DNA from: Bacteroidota bacterium
GTDB lineage: Bacteria > Bacteroidota > Bacteroidia > 2-12-FULL-35-15
Assembly: GCA_947469885.1 (NCBI GenBank)
Contig: CANIQT010000005.1
Location: 113,794-177,793 of the forward strand
Length of the DNA: 64,000 nucleotides
Reading direction: 5' to 3'
This document shows, piece after piece, positions 44,912 through 54,146 of this stretch. Below the pieces are notes generated by a model that did no database searches, was not told where the DNA came from, and saw only the letters and a list, made by a program, of their open reading frames with translations. Each line of letters begins with the position of its first letter. Positions within the stretch are counted from its first letter, which is position 1. A program made the position numbers and the translations under genes.

Positions 44912-44977
44912 GAATTTTAGATTTGCAGAATTTTAGAATTAATTCTACAAATTTAAAAATATAAAATTCTAAAATTT
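44912..44977. repeat. AT-rich inverted repeat of TTTTAGAAT words between convergent genes
   Basis: AATTTTAGA near 44914 pairs with TCTAAAATT near 44968, with a central AGAATTAATTCT palindrome and iterated words. It fills the gap between the frr and radical SAM stop codons and could act as a bidirectional terminator. Confidence 0.65.
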
Positions 44978-44980
44978 ATT

Positions 44981-46003
44981 TTACGCCCACACCTTAGTAC
45001 CCTCTGTACAATTTTTACAAATATCAATTTCGGAGCGAGAGCGAAGAACTGATGCCCGGAAATTATTGTATTCATTGCTTTGCCAGAGTTGTTTGAAAGA
45101 AGTGCTTTTTAAATCTCCCAATTGATGTTTCGCATCTTTATCGAAACAACAAGGCACCACCAATCCATCCCACGTAATAACAGTAGAATGCCACAACCGC
45201 CAGCAATGATTTAGCATTTCGTTTTTGATAGTGTATGTTCCATCTGATTGTTGCTGGTAGCGGGAATATTTTTCAATGGTAGGAATGAGTGCATTACCAT
45301 TCACATAATCATACATCTGTGCGGTTTTAAAGCGCACTTCGTCTACTCCCAATTTTTTCGCAAGTACTTCTACATCCTTTATTTGATGCTCATTTGGTTT
45401 GACCACTAAAAACTGAAAGATAACATGTGGTGTTTTTGATTTCAATTCTTTTTTCCACTTAATAATGTTTTCAGTTCCTGCAATTACTTTTTTCAAATCT
45501 CCTCCAATTCGATATTGTTCGTAAGTTTCCTGAGTGGTACCATCAATGGAAATAATTAATCTGTCCAAACCACTCTCTACTGTTTTCTTTGCATTTATGT
45601 CATTCAGATAATGTGCATTGGTGGAAGTGGCGGTATATATTTTTTTTGCTGATGCATATTTCACCATTTCTAAAAACTTTGGATTGAGATAAGGTTCGCC
45701 TTGAAAATAAAATATCAAGTAGGAGATTTCTTTATACACCTCGTCCACTGTTTTCTGAAAAAAAGTATTGTCTAACATTCCAGTTGGGCGCGTAAATTCT
45801 CTCAGTCCTGATGGACATTCGGGGCAACGAAGATTACAGGAAGTTGTTGGTTCGATAGTGATACTGATAGGGATACCCCATTGAACGGGGCGTTTACTCC
45901 ATTTGGACAAATAGAAACTACTCACCACTTTGGTAGCATTCCAAATTCTTTTGAACGAGAGTTTAGAAAAATAGTTTAATCCGTCAGTTATTCGTGTGTT
46001 CAT
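44981..46003 (-). CDS. Radical SAM protein with SPASM domain
   Basis: 340 residues. The radical SAM cluster motif is CNLRCPEC (Cys56, 60, 63), followed by YFQGEPYLNP and a SAM-binding TIM barrel. The C-terminal SPASM-type cysteines are HCWRLW, VPCCFD and ICKNCTEG, ready to bind auxiliary clusters. Relatives modify peptides or act in cofactor or cell-envelope synthesis; there is no precursor peptide nearby, so the substrate is unknown. Its transcript would start near 46080 and carry a strong palindrome in the leader. Confidence 0.88.
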   Translation of the reverse strand: MNTRITDGLNYFSKLSFKRIWNATKVVSSFYLSKWSKRPVQWGIPISITIEPTTSCNLRCPECPSGLREFTRPTGMLDNTFFQKTVDEVYKEISYLIFYFQGEPYLNPKFLEMVKYASAKKIYTATSTNAHYLNDINAKKTVESGLDRLIISIDGTTQETYEQYRIGGDLKKVIAGTENIIKWKKELKSKTPHVIFQFLVVKPNEHQIKDVEVLAKKLGVDEVRFKTAQMYDYVNGNALIPTIEKYSRYQQQSDGTYTIKNEMLNHCWRLWHSTVITWDGLVVPCCFDKDAKHQLGDLKSTSFKQLWQSNEYNNFRASVLRSRSEIDICKNCTEGTKVWA

Positions 46004-46031
46004 CCTGTTCTTTAAATGTGTTCATGATTTA

Positions 46032-46062
46032 CCCCTGTCAGGGTTCCAAACCCTGACAGGGG
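46032..46062. repeat. Perfect palindrome CCCCTGTCAGGGTT with CCA loop
   Basis: A 14-base perfect stem (46032-46045 and 46049-46062). GC-rich and unlike its surroundings, it is probably a dispersed palindromic element. It sits in the leader of the radical SAM gene. Confidence 0.9.
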
Positions 46063-46080
46063 CATGAGGTAATTATTCTT

Positions 46081-46088
46081 CAAAAGTA
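46081..46088 (-). promoter_or_regulatory. -7 element of the radical SAM gene (TACTTTTG)
   Basis: The reverse complement of caaaagta, 78 bp upstream of the start. Confidence 0.45.
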
Positions 46089-46112
46089 ATATAAATAAGT
46101 AGTACTTAAAAT

Positions 46113-46143
46113 AAAACGCCCCCGCAATATGCGGAGGCGTTTT
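46113..46143 (-). terminator. Terminator of the T9SS gene cluster at 46-49 kb
   Basis: Stem AAAACGCC/GGCGTTTT with inner CCGCA/TGCGG, 23 bp past the stop at 46166. Confidence 0.85.
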
Positions 46144-46165
46144 AAAAATAAATTAGGTTTTTTGA

Positions 46166-47110
46166 TTATTTCTGTACTTCAAACTTACCTCTGTTTATTA
46201 CTTCTTTCTTTTCGTTCATCACTGTGTAAAGATAGAATCCGGGAGTAAAGTTTTCGGTTTGAATTTTTACTTTATTATTTTGCATTACAAACAAACCTAC
46301 TCTTCTTCCTGTGATATCCGATACTTCCACATAGTTTGCATTGATAGATGAAGCAAAATTAATTTCACTGCTTGCAGGATTTGGAGAAACCGAAACGGTG
46401 TTTGTTTCAGCATTTAGTTCATTTACTCCTGCATTACACTGCCAGCAAAAACCATCAACCCAATAAGCACTTCCCATTTTTGCGCCTCCACGCATGTAGA
46501 TACTTGACGAAACAAATATTTGTTGTGAATCAGGAACGATGGTTCCCGAATTATAGGTCATAGTAATGGTGTGGCTTGCCCATGGTTGAGTTCCGTTTCC
46601 TGTTTCGCCCCATTTACCACTTGCAATGGTATCCAGTTTATGATTTGCTAAACTCCATTTAGTTAAATAAGCAAGAACGAAGGCTGAATCGCCTGCAACG
46701 GCTGAATCTTTTGAAGAGAAAGTTAAGTATTGTGGACGGTAAACAGAAATAGGCATACCGAAAGTTAAACCAACACTTGGTAAAATGTGTATGCTTCCTA
46801 AACACATCAATCCTACTGTATCAAAATTATGAAACGGACGAAATGGATTAGGAACCATAACCGCTGAAGGGGTTTTTTGTGTTACTACTTTTGCAGCAGC
46901 AGACCCAAATGCCTGACCGCTTGTAATTTTAAAAACTGTTTGTGCCATTCCTACTCCAAACGATGCAGTGTTAAAGCTAGTCCAGCCTTGCACATCTTGT
47001 AATGAACCATATTGATCGTTTACCCATGTATCTAATCCCAAGTCGGCTTGCGATTTTGCACCTGTTATTAATAGTAACGATGCTGTAATTGTTAGTACTA
47101 GTTTTTTCAT
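46166..47110 (-). CDS. Secreted T9SS protein with possible carbohydrate-metabolism (PCMD-like) domain
   Basis: 314 residues with a signal peptide at 1-20 (ends GAKSQ). One beta-sandwich of about 200 residues resembles the PCMD-type domain (DTWVND..., QGWTSFNTA, ISVYRPQYLTFSSKD, WVDGFCWQC). The sorting domain starts VSVSPNPASSEINF and ends GKFEVQK. No catalytic residues are identifiable. It is third in a run of three minus-strand T9SS genes with 27-30 bp gaps, likely one operon from the promoter at 49364. Confidence 0.82.
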   Translation of the reverse strand: MKKLVLTITASLLLITGAKSQADLGLDTWVNDQYGSLQDVQGWTSFNTASFGVGMAQTVFKITSGQAFGSAAAKVVTQKTPSAVMVPNPFRPFHNFDTVGLMCLGSIHILPSVGLTFGMPISVYRPQYLTFSSKDSAVAGDSAFVLAYLTKWSLANHKLDTIASGKWGETGNGTQPWASHTITMTYNSGTIVPDSQQIFVSSSIYMRGGAKMGSAYWVDGFCWQCNAGVNELNAETNTVSVSPNPASSEINFASSINANYVEVSDITGRRVGLFVMQNNKVKIQTENFTPGFYLYTVMNEKKEVINRGKFEVQK

Positions 47111-47137
47111 GATTTTTGTTTTAGATTTATTTATTGA

Positions 47138-48217
47138 TTATTTAGTTATTGTAAATTTTCCTCTGTTTAGTATCGAATTATCTTTTGCAACAATGTTGAA
47201 CGTATATAAACCATTAGCATACTCAGCAGTATTGATGGTCATCAAATTACTGTTAACACCATAAGTATTGATTAATCTTCCTGCAATATCAAACACTTGT
47301 ATTGATTTTGTTTTTGCAGCATCGGTTAACAAATTAATTTCGTTTTGTGCCGGATTAGGATACACATTTTCTACCAATGCAGCGGTGTATTCATTTACTC
47401 CAACTGTGGTAGGTGCTTGCATCAGCCATTTAACACTCTTCACTCCGCCCAACGAATCCATGGTGGCTGTTGCCAATGAAAAACCAAGTCCGTTTGCCCA
47501 CCAGGTGTATGAAGTAACCGAATCGGCAGAAGTAGAAATGGCATCGTTCCAAGTGCCGAAAGGTGGAAACACAACAATATAAGCATCTACAGTATCGTGT
47601 GTAATTTTTGTTTCTTTACTTCTAATAACAGGATACGTCCCCAAAGGTGTTGTTAACGTTCCCCATGCATCCACCTCCACTGTTTTGTCAACTGTAGAAT
47701 GGTCGCGAATAGAATCTACTTGAAAACCCATGATGGTTTGTCCTAGATAAAATTTAGCAAACGTGCGATAGGTATTAGTAAAATTAGTTGTATAAGTAAA
47801 TGGAAAATTAGCCAGCTTTTCTGGCGGATTATTCCGTTGAGTTATATTCACAGGAGCTCCAAAGAGATTGATGTTAGCGTTGTTTCCCAATATTCTTAAC
47901 GATGCGGCATTATTAATTGCATACGCATAATTATTTTGCCATCCTTGTTTCACCAACAAATTAGCGGTAGAAAACAATGGATTGGGAGCTGCTGAATAAG
48001 GCAGAAACGTTAACGTATCTGTAACATGTGTGCCCAATGCGGTCATGTTCCAGGTTTGACTAGTGCCGGCCGAGCCTACTGATATGGTTGGCAATGTATC
48101 CGTTGCCTGATAAACGACCGTTGTAGGTGTGGCTATGTCGGCTGTAGTAATGTTGATTTGAGCAGTTGCCAATGTGGCGACACAAATGGCAGAAATTAAT
48201 AGTAAAGTTTTTTTCAT
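47138..48217 (-). CDS. Secreted T9SS protein, paralogue of the next gene
   Basis: 359 residues with a signal peptide (ends LATAQ). It is homologous over its whole length to the product of 48248-49321 (shared ADIATP, YQA.DTLP, GQT..GFQVDS.RD, TTPLGTYPVIRS, TYTWWANGLGF), so a tandem duplication. No named domain is recognised. The sorting domain is ENVYPNPAQNEINL to GKFTITK. Likely co-transcribed with its neighbours. Confidence 0.85.
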   Translation of the reverse strand: MKKTLLLISAICVATLATAQINITTADIATPTTVVYQATDTLPTISVGSAGTSQTWNMTALGTHVTDTLTFLPYSAAPNPLFSTANLLVKQGWQNNYAYAINNAASLRILGNNANINLFGAPVNITQRNNPPEKLANFPFTYTTNFTNTYRTFAKFYLGQTIMGFQVDSIRDHSTVDKTVEVDAWGTLTTPLGTYPVIRSKETKITHDTVDAYIVVFPPFGTWNDAISTSADSVTSYTWWANGLGFSLATATMDSLGGVKSVKWLMQAPTTVGVNEYTAALVENVYPNPAQNEINLLTDAAKTKSIQVFDIAGRLINTYGVNSNLMTINTAEYANGLYTFNIVAKDNSILNRGKFTITK

Positions 48218-48247
48218 TTTAGTTTAATTTAGTTGTTGTTTATTTAT

Positions 48248-49321
48248 TTATTTAGCAATAGAAAATTTTCCTCTTGATACTACAACGTTATCATTTCCAA
48301 TAACGCTGTAAGTATATAATCCATTGGCATAAGTTGATGTGTTGATAGTAGTCTGACTGGTAGTAATGCCAAAAGAATCAATCTTTCTTCCAGCTATATC
48401 AAACACCTGTACCAATTTTTGTTTGGTTTCGTCAGTAAAAAAATTAATTTCGTTTTGTGCGGGATTAGGATAAACTCCTTCATTTCCCGAAACAAACTCG
48501 TTGATACCAAGTGCTGGCAACTGCAACAGCCACGATGCTTTTGTTACATCGCCCAACGAATCGGTGGTAGCTGTTACCAGCGGAAAGCCTACTCCGTTTG
48601 CCCACCAGGTGTAAGTAACTACCGAATCTCCGCTCACCTGAATATTGTTCCAGCTGCCAAACCCTGCAATAACAAGGTATGCAAACACCGAATCAATCGA
48701 AATTTTTGTTTCTGTACTTCTAATTACAGGATAAGTTCCTAAAGGAGTAGTGAGATTTCCCCAAGCATCAACAACAACAGTTTTGTGAATAATTGTTTGG
48801 TCTCTTACCGAATCCACCTGAAAACCTTGAATCGTTTGTCCAAAATAAAACTTTGCATTAGCGGTGTAATCGTTCACAAAATTGGAGTTGTAAGTAAACG
48901 GAAACGTAGCAACTTTTTCTGCCGGAGTATTTATTTGATTAATGGTTACAGTAGTTCCCATCACATCGCTTGTGCCTCCATTGCCCAAAAAACTAAACGA
49001 ACTACTGTTGTTGTCTGCAAATGAATATTGGTTTGCCCACCCTTGTTTGACCACCAGGTTCGATGTCGGATAATTTACATTTGGCTGCCAAGCATACGGT
49101 ATAAAATTCAAGGTGTCAGTAGTATGTTGTGCCAACATGTTCATGTTCCAAGTTTGAGAGGTGGCACCAGCTGTGCCAACAATAATGTTGGGCAAGGTGT
49201 CGTTTGCCTGATATATCACATGATTAGGAGTAGCAATATCAGCGTCAGTAATGGTGATTTGGGCTGACGAAGTAAAAATAGCAGTGCTAAAAACAGTAAT
49301 AGTTAGTAGAAGTTTTTTCAT
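48248..49321 (-). CDS. Secreted T9SS protein, paralogue of the previous gene
   Basis: 357 residues with a signal peptide (ends TSSAQ). It matches the 47138-48217 product in length, order of motifs and sorting-domain position (EGVYPNPAQNEINF to GKFSIAK), with clear divergence elsewhere. Function is unknown. It is the first gene of the three-gene minus-strand cluster, with a promoter at 49364-49371. Confidence 0.85.
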   Translation of the reverse strand: MKKLLLTITVFSTAIFTSSAQITITDADIATPNHVIYQANDTLPNIIVGTAGATSQTWNMNMLAQHTTDTLNFIPYAWQPNVNYPTSNLVVKQGWANQYSFADNNSSSFSFLGNGGTSDVMGTTVTINQINTPAEKVATFPFTYNSNFVNDYTANAKFYFGQTIQGFQVDSVRDQTIIHKTVVVDAWGNLTTPLGTYPVIRSTETKISIDSVFAYLVIAGFGSWNNIQVSGDSVVTYTWWANGVGFPLVTATTDSLGDVTKASWLLQLPALGINEFVSGNEGVYPNPAQNEINFFTDETKQKLVQVFDIAGRKIDSFGITTSQTTINTSTYANGLYTYSVIGNDNVVVSRGKFSIAK

Positions 49322-49363
49322 AGTGTATTGATTAATTAGTTATTGATTTTTTTTTAGGAGGAG

Positions 49364-49371
49364 CAAATGTA
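49364..49371 (-). promoter_or_regulatory. -7 element of the T9SS cluster (TACATTTG)
   Basis: The reverse complement of caaatgta, 43 bp upstream of the first gene. Confidence 0.5.
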
Positions 49372-49549
49372 ATTTTTTTTTAGGTATGAAATAAAAAAAA
49401 GTTACGGAAGTTGGTGATAACACGACAAGCATCCCCATTGGCTGTGCTAATATCTTTGTAAACGGTAAGCCTCATTTCAAAACAACCAACTACTTTTGTG
49501 ACGGTTAAGAATTTTTTATTGATTGTAAAAATATAAACCATGAAAACAG
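49372..49549. other. Intergenic, no gene recognised
   Basis: Part of an 866-bp gene-free stretch (49322-50187). It carries a terminator, a sorting-domain remnant and a 21-bp array further on; 49882-50187 holds no recognised feature. Confidence 0.55.
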
Positions 49550-49590
49550 AAACGCCCCTTCCCTGATATAGGATAGGGCGTTTTGTTTTT
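49550..49590 (-). terminator. Orphan terminator next to the T9SS remnant
   Basis: Stem AAACGCCC/GGGCGTTT. It lies 34-74 bp downstream of the remnant's stop on the minus strand, as expected for the terminator of a lost gene. Confidence 0.65.
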
Positions 49591-49623
49591 TTTCCCTTTT
49601 GAGAGGGTTTAGGGGTGTGGCTT

Positions 49624-49695
49624 TTACTCAAACACTATCTTCCCACTATACACCTTTTTACTATTCCCAAGCGTTACATTTAAAACTAAATTAAC
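49624..49695 (-). pseudogene. Remnant of a second T9SS sorting-domain C-terminus
   Basis: The minus strand reads LNVTLGNSKKVYSGKIVFE followed by a stop at 49624, a typical type A sorting-domain ending. Upstream no frame continues into a recognisable protein. A terminator lies just past the stop. Confidence 0.6.
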
Positions 49696-49797
49696 TAGCA
49701 ACTTCAGTTAAATAATTAAAAAAGTAAGAGAGGAATTTTTTCATTCTTTAGGAAGCTGAAAATACAAAAACACGTTTTTTAAGCATTTTGACAAAAA

Positions 49798-49881
49798 ATT
49801 CTTTCTCTTGGGCAAATAGAAAAACTTTCTGACCAAGTGAAAAAACTTTCTGGTCAGGTAGAAAATGTTTTTGGTCAGAAA
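49798..49881. repeat. 21-bp degenerate tandem array, four units
   Basis: Unit starts are 49798, 49819, 49840 and 49861. The core is GAAAAACTTTCTGGTCAG, with the last unit carrying TTTTTGGTCAGAAA. Flanked by A-rich sequence. Confidence 0.75.
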
Positions 49882-50187
49882 GAAAAAAAACAGGGGGGGA
49901 ATAAAGAAAAGCCTTGCTGTGCTTGGAAAGCAAAAATTGAAAAATAGTAGTTTTAACATAAAATAAATAAATAATAACAATTTAATACCCTAAAAAATGA
50001 TAACATACAGCACCACCGTTTAAAATTACAACATCTATCTTACCTATGCAGTCCCTTACATAGTTGCGAATGGTCCTGCCCAATCGGGGAAAAAAATGGT
50101 TTTTTGAAGGAGGGAATTATTTTATGGAGAGAGAATATAATTGGTAGTTTTGTGGTGGGAACAATAATAAAAACACAACAACCAACC

Positions 50188-50637
50188 ATGACCCTAAAAC
50201 AAAAAACATACAACCATTGCCTTCATTTAATAAACGAAAAAATAGAAGAACTAAAAAAAACAATGAACCAACTGAGCGAAGGAATAAAAGATGATTCCAA
50301 AAGTTCAGCAGGAGACAAACACGAAACATCTCGAGCAATGGCTCAAATAGAACAAGAAAAAACAGCAAACCAACTCAACCAAACACTACAACAAAAAACG
50401 GAGCTCCAAAAACTCGAAACCACCCACACCTCTCCCCAAATAGCAAAAGGCAGCCTTGTAAAAACCAATACCATGTACCTATACATAAGTGTAGCTTTGG
50501 GAAAAATAACAATAGACGGCATAACAGTATTTGCCATTTCACCACAATCTCCGCTTGGCACCAAACTCATGGGACTAAAACCAAACGATACCGCCCAACT
50601 AAACGGAACAAAATATTTTATCGAAACTATTGAATAA
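50188..50637 (+). CDS. GreA/GreB C-terminal-like protein
   Basis: 149 residues from the ATG at 50188; the longer frame to 50104 lacks support. An N-terminal coiled coil (about 5-75, containing GIKDDSKSSAGDKHETSRAMAQIEQE) precedes a small beta domain resembling the FKBP-like C-terminal domain of Gre factors (ISVALGKITIDGITVFAISPQSPLG). In databases such proteins are often misnamed as 3-oxoacyl-ACP synthase, from memory. Possible RNA polymerase secondary-channel factor; unproven. Confidence 0.65.
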   Translation: MTLKQKTYNHCLHLINEKIEELKKTMNQLSEGIKDDSKSSAGDKHETSRAMAQIEQEKTANQLNQTLQQKTELQKLETTHTSPQIAKGSLVKTNTMYLYISVALGKITIDGITVFAISPQSPLGTKLMGLKPNDTAQLNGTKYFIETIE

Positions 50638-50688
50638 ATTATTTTAGTTTTGTCGTATCAAAAAATTAACCACTAATCAGCAACCAAT

Positions 50689-51087
50689 ATGAAAAAAATT
50701 ATTTTTGTAATTGCGTTATCCTCTTTGTTTTCTTGCACGGGCGAAAAACTGGATATGAATGCTGCCCGCAAAACTGCCGAATCGGCCATTCAACTTATTG
50801 CTGACGAAAAGTATGATGAACTGTCAAAACTTTATACTCCTGATTTTAGAGATGGAGAAGAAAAAAAATTAAAAGAACTAAAGTTTTCTCAAATAATACA
50901 CATCATCGGAAAGATGCAAGAATACAGCCTATTGGACAGTAGCCGAGTTACCACCGATGAAGTAAACCGCATTGTTTTAAAATACAAAGTAAAACACGAA
51001 AATGCCGAAACCACCGAAACATACACCATTGCCAAAGAAGAAGGCAGTTATCTTTTGGCGGATGTTTATATTACCAATCAACACTAA
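50689..51087 (+). CDS. Small lipoprotein, NTF2-like/DUF4878-type
   Basis: 132 residues. The lipobox LFSC gives Cys16 as the lipidated residue after MKKIIFVIALSS. The mature part begins with a helix (NAARKTAESAIQLIADEKYDELSKLY) and continues with alternating strands, consistent with an NTF2-like cone. Function is unknown. It lies 6 bp before the GT39-like gene, so is probably co-transcribed. Confidence 0.72.
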   Translation: MKKIIFVIALSSLFSCTGEKLDMNAARKTAESAIQLIADEKYDELSKLYTPDFRDGEEKKLKELKFSQIIHIIGKMQEYSLLDSSRVTTDEVNRIVLKYKVKHENAETTETYTIAKEEGSYLLADVYITNQH

Positions 51088-51093
51088 TTTTTT

Positions 51094-52797
51094 ATGTCCA
51101 AAAAAGTACAACAACAGCACAAACCGCAACAGCACGCAAAAAAAACAACCACTACTTCTGCTACCGGTTTGCTCGAAAACATAAACCAATGGCTGGAAGC
51201 AAGAGATAAAAAAGTGTTTTACACCTTATTGTTTCTTTCCACTTTGTTTTCGCTTTTGTTATTCGATTCCAAAGTAACCCTTGGTGGTGACGATTCGAGC
51301 TACATTGAGCGGGCATGGTCGTTTCTCAACGAAGGCAAGTTCCCTTATTTTCAAGGTCCGGGCTATCCGGTGTTTTTGTCGTTGTTTGTAAAAATGTTTG
51401 GCATTAAGGTGGTGGCACTCAAATTTATTTCTGTTTTTTGTCAGCTCGGTTTTGTATGGGTTACTTACATCACCTTTCGCAAACGCATACCCTACCTGGT
51501 TTTGTTTGCCTTGCTGGCTTTTATTTCGTTTAATAGTTTTATACAGTATTACGCCAGCCAAACATTTACCGAAACATTTTTTCTTTTCCTTCAATCCATT
51601 TGTTTGTACATCACTTTCCGAATAATTGATAACATTAATAAAGAAGATAGTTTTGTGGATGGATTCAAGAACAACTACAAACAATGGCTCTTGTTTGGGT
51701 TTATGTTTTTAATTCTTACTGTTTCCAAAAGTATTGCCTTTGTTACCATTGCCGGAGTAATACTTTATTTTTTAATGAACAAAAATTACAAGCAGGTGGT
51801 GTATGCCATTGTAGCTTTTTTAGTGTTCAGGGTGTTGTATCAATTAATAACTACAGCCGCCTTTGGAGCCAACGAAACCAATCAAATGGAAATGATGATG
51901 CGGGTAGATTTGTATAAACCGCAAGGTGCCCACGAAACTTTTTCGACCATGATAGACAGGTTTTTTATGAACTTCAACACCTATATTTCGTGGCACATGT
52001 ATCGCATTCTTAACCTCCGGTTGATAACCAACCTGAATGTAATTGATGTGGATACTATTGTTCCATTGCCTGCGCTATCGTACATTTCCACCATTATACT
52101 TGGCATATTTACCTTTTTGAGTTACAAGCGGAATAAATTTGTTTTCTTTTCAAGTATTTATTTGATAGTGCTTATAGGAGGTGTGTTTTTGGGTGTTCAG
52201 GCAAACAACATGCAGAGCCGATTAATCATCATTGCCATGCCACTTATCTTTTTAGTATTGTTTTACGGTGTATATGAACTGGTGAAACGAAGTTCCATGA
52301 TGCAGTTTTTCTTTATCTTGTTTTCTGTTATCATGCTCATTATTACTATGGGTAAATCGGTGGTTACCGCCAAGCAAAATTTTGTTGCCCTCAAAAAAAA
52401 TATGGCTGGAGATATGTATTATGGCTATACTCCTGATTGGGAAAACTTTTTGAAAATGAGTAAATACTGTGCAGATAGCTTGCCCGATAGCACCAATGTA
52501 TTGTCGCGCAAACCAGCAATGAGTTTTATTTACGGACATGGAAAAAAATTCATCGGTCAGTTCGATTCGCCCAGTGCGCCCAATGCCGATAGTGTGCTCA
52601 TGGGTTGGCACAAAAACAATGTGCAATACATTATACTTGCCAGCTTGCGCCAAAACCCAAAGAAAAACAACGGGCACGTAATCAATAATATTCACCGGAT
52701 GCTTCAACCCATTGTGCAGCAATATCCGCAAAAGTTAAGGCTTGTCAAATCTATTGGTACCGAAGAAGTGTGTGAGTTGTATCAGATTAATTACTGA
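51094..52797 (+). CDS. GT39-like multi-spanning glycosyltransferase
   Basis: 567 residues, about eleven hydrophobic segments. After the first helix (about 43-62), the loop carries GGDDSSYIERAWSF, the acidic motif expected for GT-C enzymes, and GPGYPVFLSLF. The C-terminal extracytoplasmic part (about 430-567) is soluble. It probably transfers a sugar from a polyprenyl donor to an envelope acceptor. Overall resemblance to ArnT/PMT is modest. Confidence 0.72.
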   Translation: MSKKVQQQHKPQQHAKKTTTTSATGLLENINQWLEARDKKVFYTLLFLSTLFSLLLFDSKVTLGGDDSSYIERAWSFLNEGKFPYFQGPGYPVFLSLFVKMFGIKVVALKFISVFCQLGFVWVTYITFRKRIPYLVLFALLAFISFNSFIQYYASQTFTETFFLFLQSICLYITFRIIDNINKEDSFVDGFKNNYKQWLLFGFMFLILTVSKSIAFVTIAGVILYFLMNKNYKQVVYAIVAFLVFRVLYQLITTAAFGANETNQMEMMMRVDLYKPQGAHETFSTMIDRFFMNFNTYISWHMYRILNLRLITNLNVIDVDTIVPLPALSYISTIILGIFTFLSYKRNKFVFFSSIYLIVLIGGVFLGVQANNMQSRLIIIAMPLIFLVLFYGVYELVKRSSMMQFFFILFSVIMLIITMGKSVVTAKQNFVALKKNMAGDMYYGYTPDWENFLKMSKYCADSLPDSTNVLSRKPAMSFIYGHGKKFIGQFDSPSAPNADSVLMGWHKNNVQYIILASLRQNPKKNNGHVINNIHRMLQPIVQQYPQKLRLVKSIGTEEVCELYQINY

Positions 52798-52827
52798 TGA
52801 AACGATGTGCTGATTCCTGATTAAACA

Positions 52828-54075
52828 ATGAAAATAAAAAAACCAAGTCTTTTAGTACAGATATTTTCCGGTATGGTGCTGGGAGTAGTGGTAGGTTATT
52901 TCTGGAAAGATGCTGCTATCAACCTCCATATCCTAAGCGATATTTTTATGCGATTAATCAAAATGATAATCGCACCACTTGTGTTTTCGGTGCTAGTAGT
53001 GGGCATTGCAAAGGTCGGGGATTTTAAATCGGTTGGGCGGATAGGAATAAAAACACTGCTCTATTTTACAACCGCAGCCATCATTGCTTTGTTGTTAGGA
53101 TTATTTCTGGTAGATATTTTTGAACCTGGCAAAACAATGCTCATTGCTTTGCCCGATGCTGCTGATGCTGCACACCTGGAGCCTGCAAAAGGGTTTGATG
53201 CCAAAACATTTATCGAACATTTGATACCTTCGAGCATTGCCGATGCTATGGCAAAAAACGAAATACTACCCATTGTTATTTTTGCTTTATTTTTTGGTGT
53301 AGCTGCCGCATCTATTGGTAAAAAGGGAAAAGAAGTGGTAAGTTTTTTCGATGCTGTGTCTCACATTATGTTTAAGGTTACCAATTATGTAATGGCATTT
53401 GCACCCCTTGGTGTGTTTGGTGCTATAGCTGCAGTGGTTGCCAAACAAGGCATTGGAGTGCTCACAGGATATGTGTATCTTATTTCTGAATTTTATTTAG
53501 GCTTGCTCACGTTTGTGTTTGTGGTGCTGTTTGGTATTTGCATGGCTTTCAAAATTAAATTTTTCAGTTTGCTTGCTCATATCAAAGAGCCCATTTTATT
53601 AGCATTTAGCACTGCCAGCTCCGAAGCAGCCATGCCCAAAACAATCGAATCACTAGAAAAATATGGTTGTTCCAACCGCATTGTAAGTTTTGTTTTGCCC
53701 TTAGGCTATTCCTTTAACCTCGATGGCTCCATGCTCTACATGACTTTTGCAACTGTATTCATTGCCCAGGCATATAACATACCCATGAGTGTAACCGACC
53801 AGATAACCATGTTATTAATATTACTTATTACCAGTAAAGGCATGGCAGGTATACCCCGCGCTTCCTTAGTAGTTATTGCAGGTATGCTCGATTATTTTCA
53901 CATTCCCGCAGCAGGTTTGTTATTGTTGTTAGGCATTGACCAAGTGCTGGACATGGGGCGGGCGGCCACCAATGTGGTTGGTAATGCTGTTGCTACAGCA
54001 GTTATATCTAAATGGGAAGGAGAGTTGCACACTCACAAAATTGACCCTGATATTGATGAACTGAAACTGGATTGA
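52828..54075 (+). CDS. Dicarboxylate/amino acid:cation symporter (DAACS family)
   Basis: 415 residues, eight membrane segments plus two hairpins. The diagnostic re-entrant loop motif AFSTASSEAAMPKTIESLEKYG (serine-rich) is followed by LPLGYSFNLDGSMLYMTFATVFIAQA and the later GIDQVLDMGRAATNVVGNAVAT. It imports glutamate, aspartate or C4-dicarboxylates with Na+ or H+. The exact substrate cannot be decided. It stands alone. Confidence 0.92.
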   Translation: MKIKKPSLLVQIFSGMVLGVVVGYFWKDAAINLHILSDIFMRLIKMIIAPLVFSVLVVGIAKVGDFKSVGRIGIKTLLYFTTAAIIALLLGLFLVDIFEPGKTMLIALPDAADAAHLEPAKGFDAKTFIEHLIPSSIADAMAKNEILPIVIFALFFGVAAASIGKKGKEVVSFFDAVSHIMFKVTNYVMAFAPLGVFGAIAAVVAKQGIGVLTGYVYLISEFYLGLLTFVFVVLFGICMAFKIKFFSLLAHIKEPILLAFSTASSEAAMPKTIESLEKYGCSNRIVSFVLPLGYSFNLDGSMLYMTFATVFIAQAYNIPMSVTDQITMLLILLITSKGMAGIPRASLVVIAGMLDYFHIPAAGLLLLLGIDQVLDMGRAATNVVGNAVATAVISKWEGELHTHKIDPDIDELKLD

Positions 54076-54146
54076 GGGGAGTTCTTCTCCGATTACTAAG
54101 TGTTTTAATTGGTAAAATACTCAACAAAAAGAAATGATTTTTTGAT

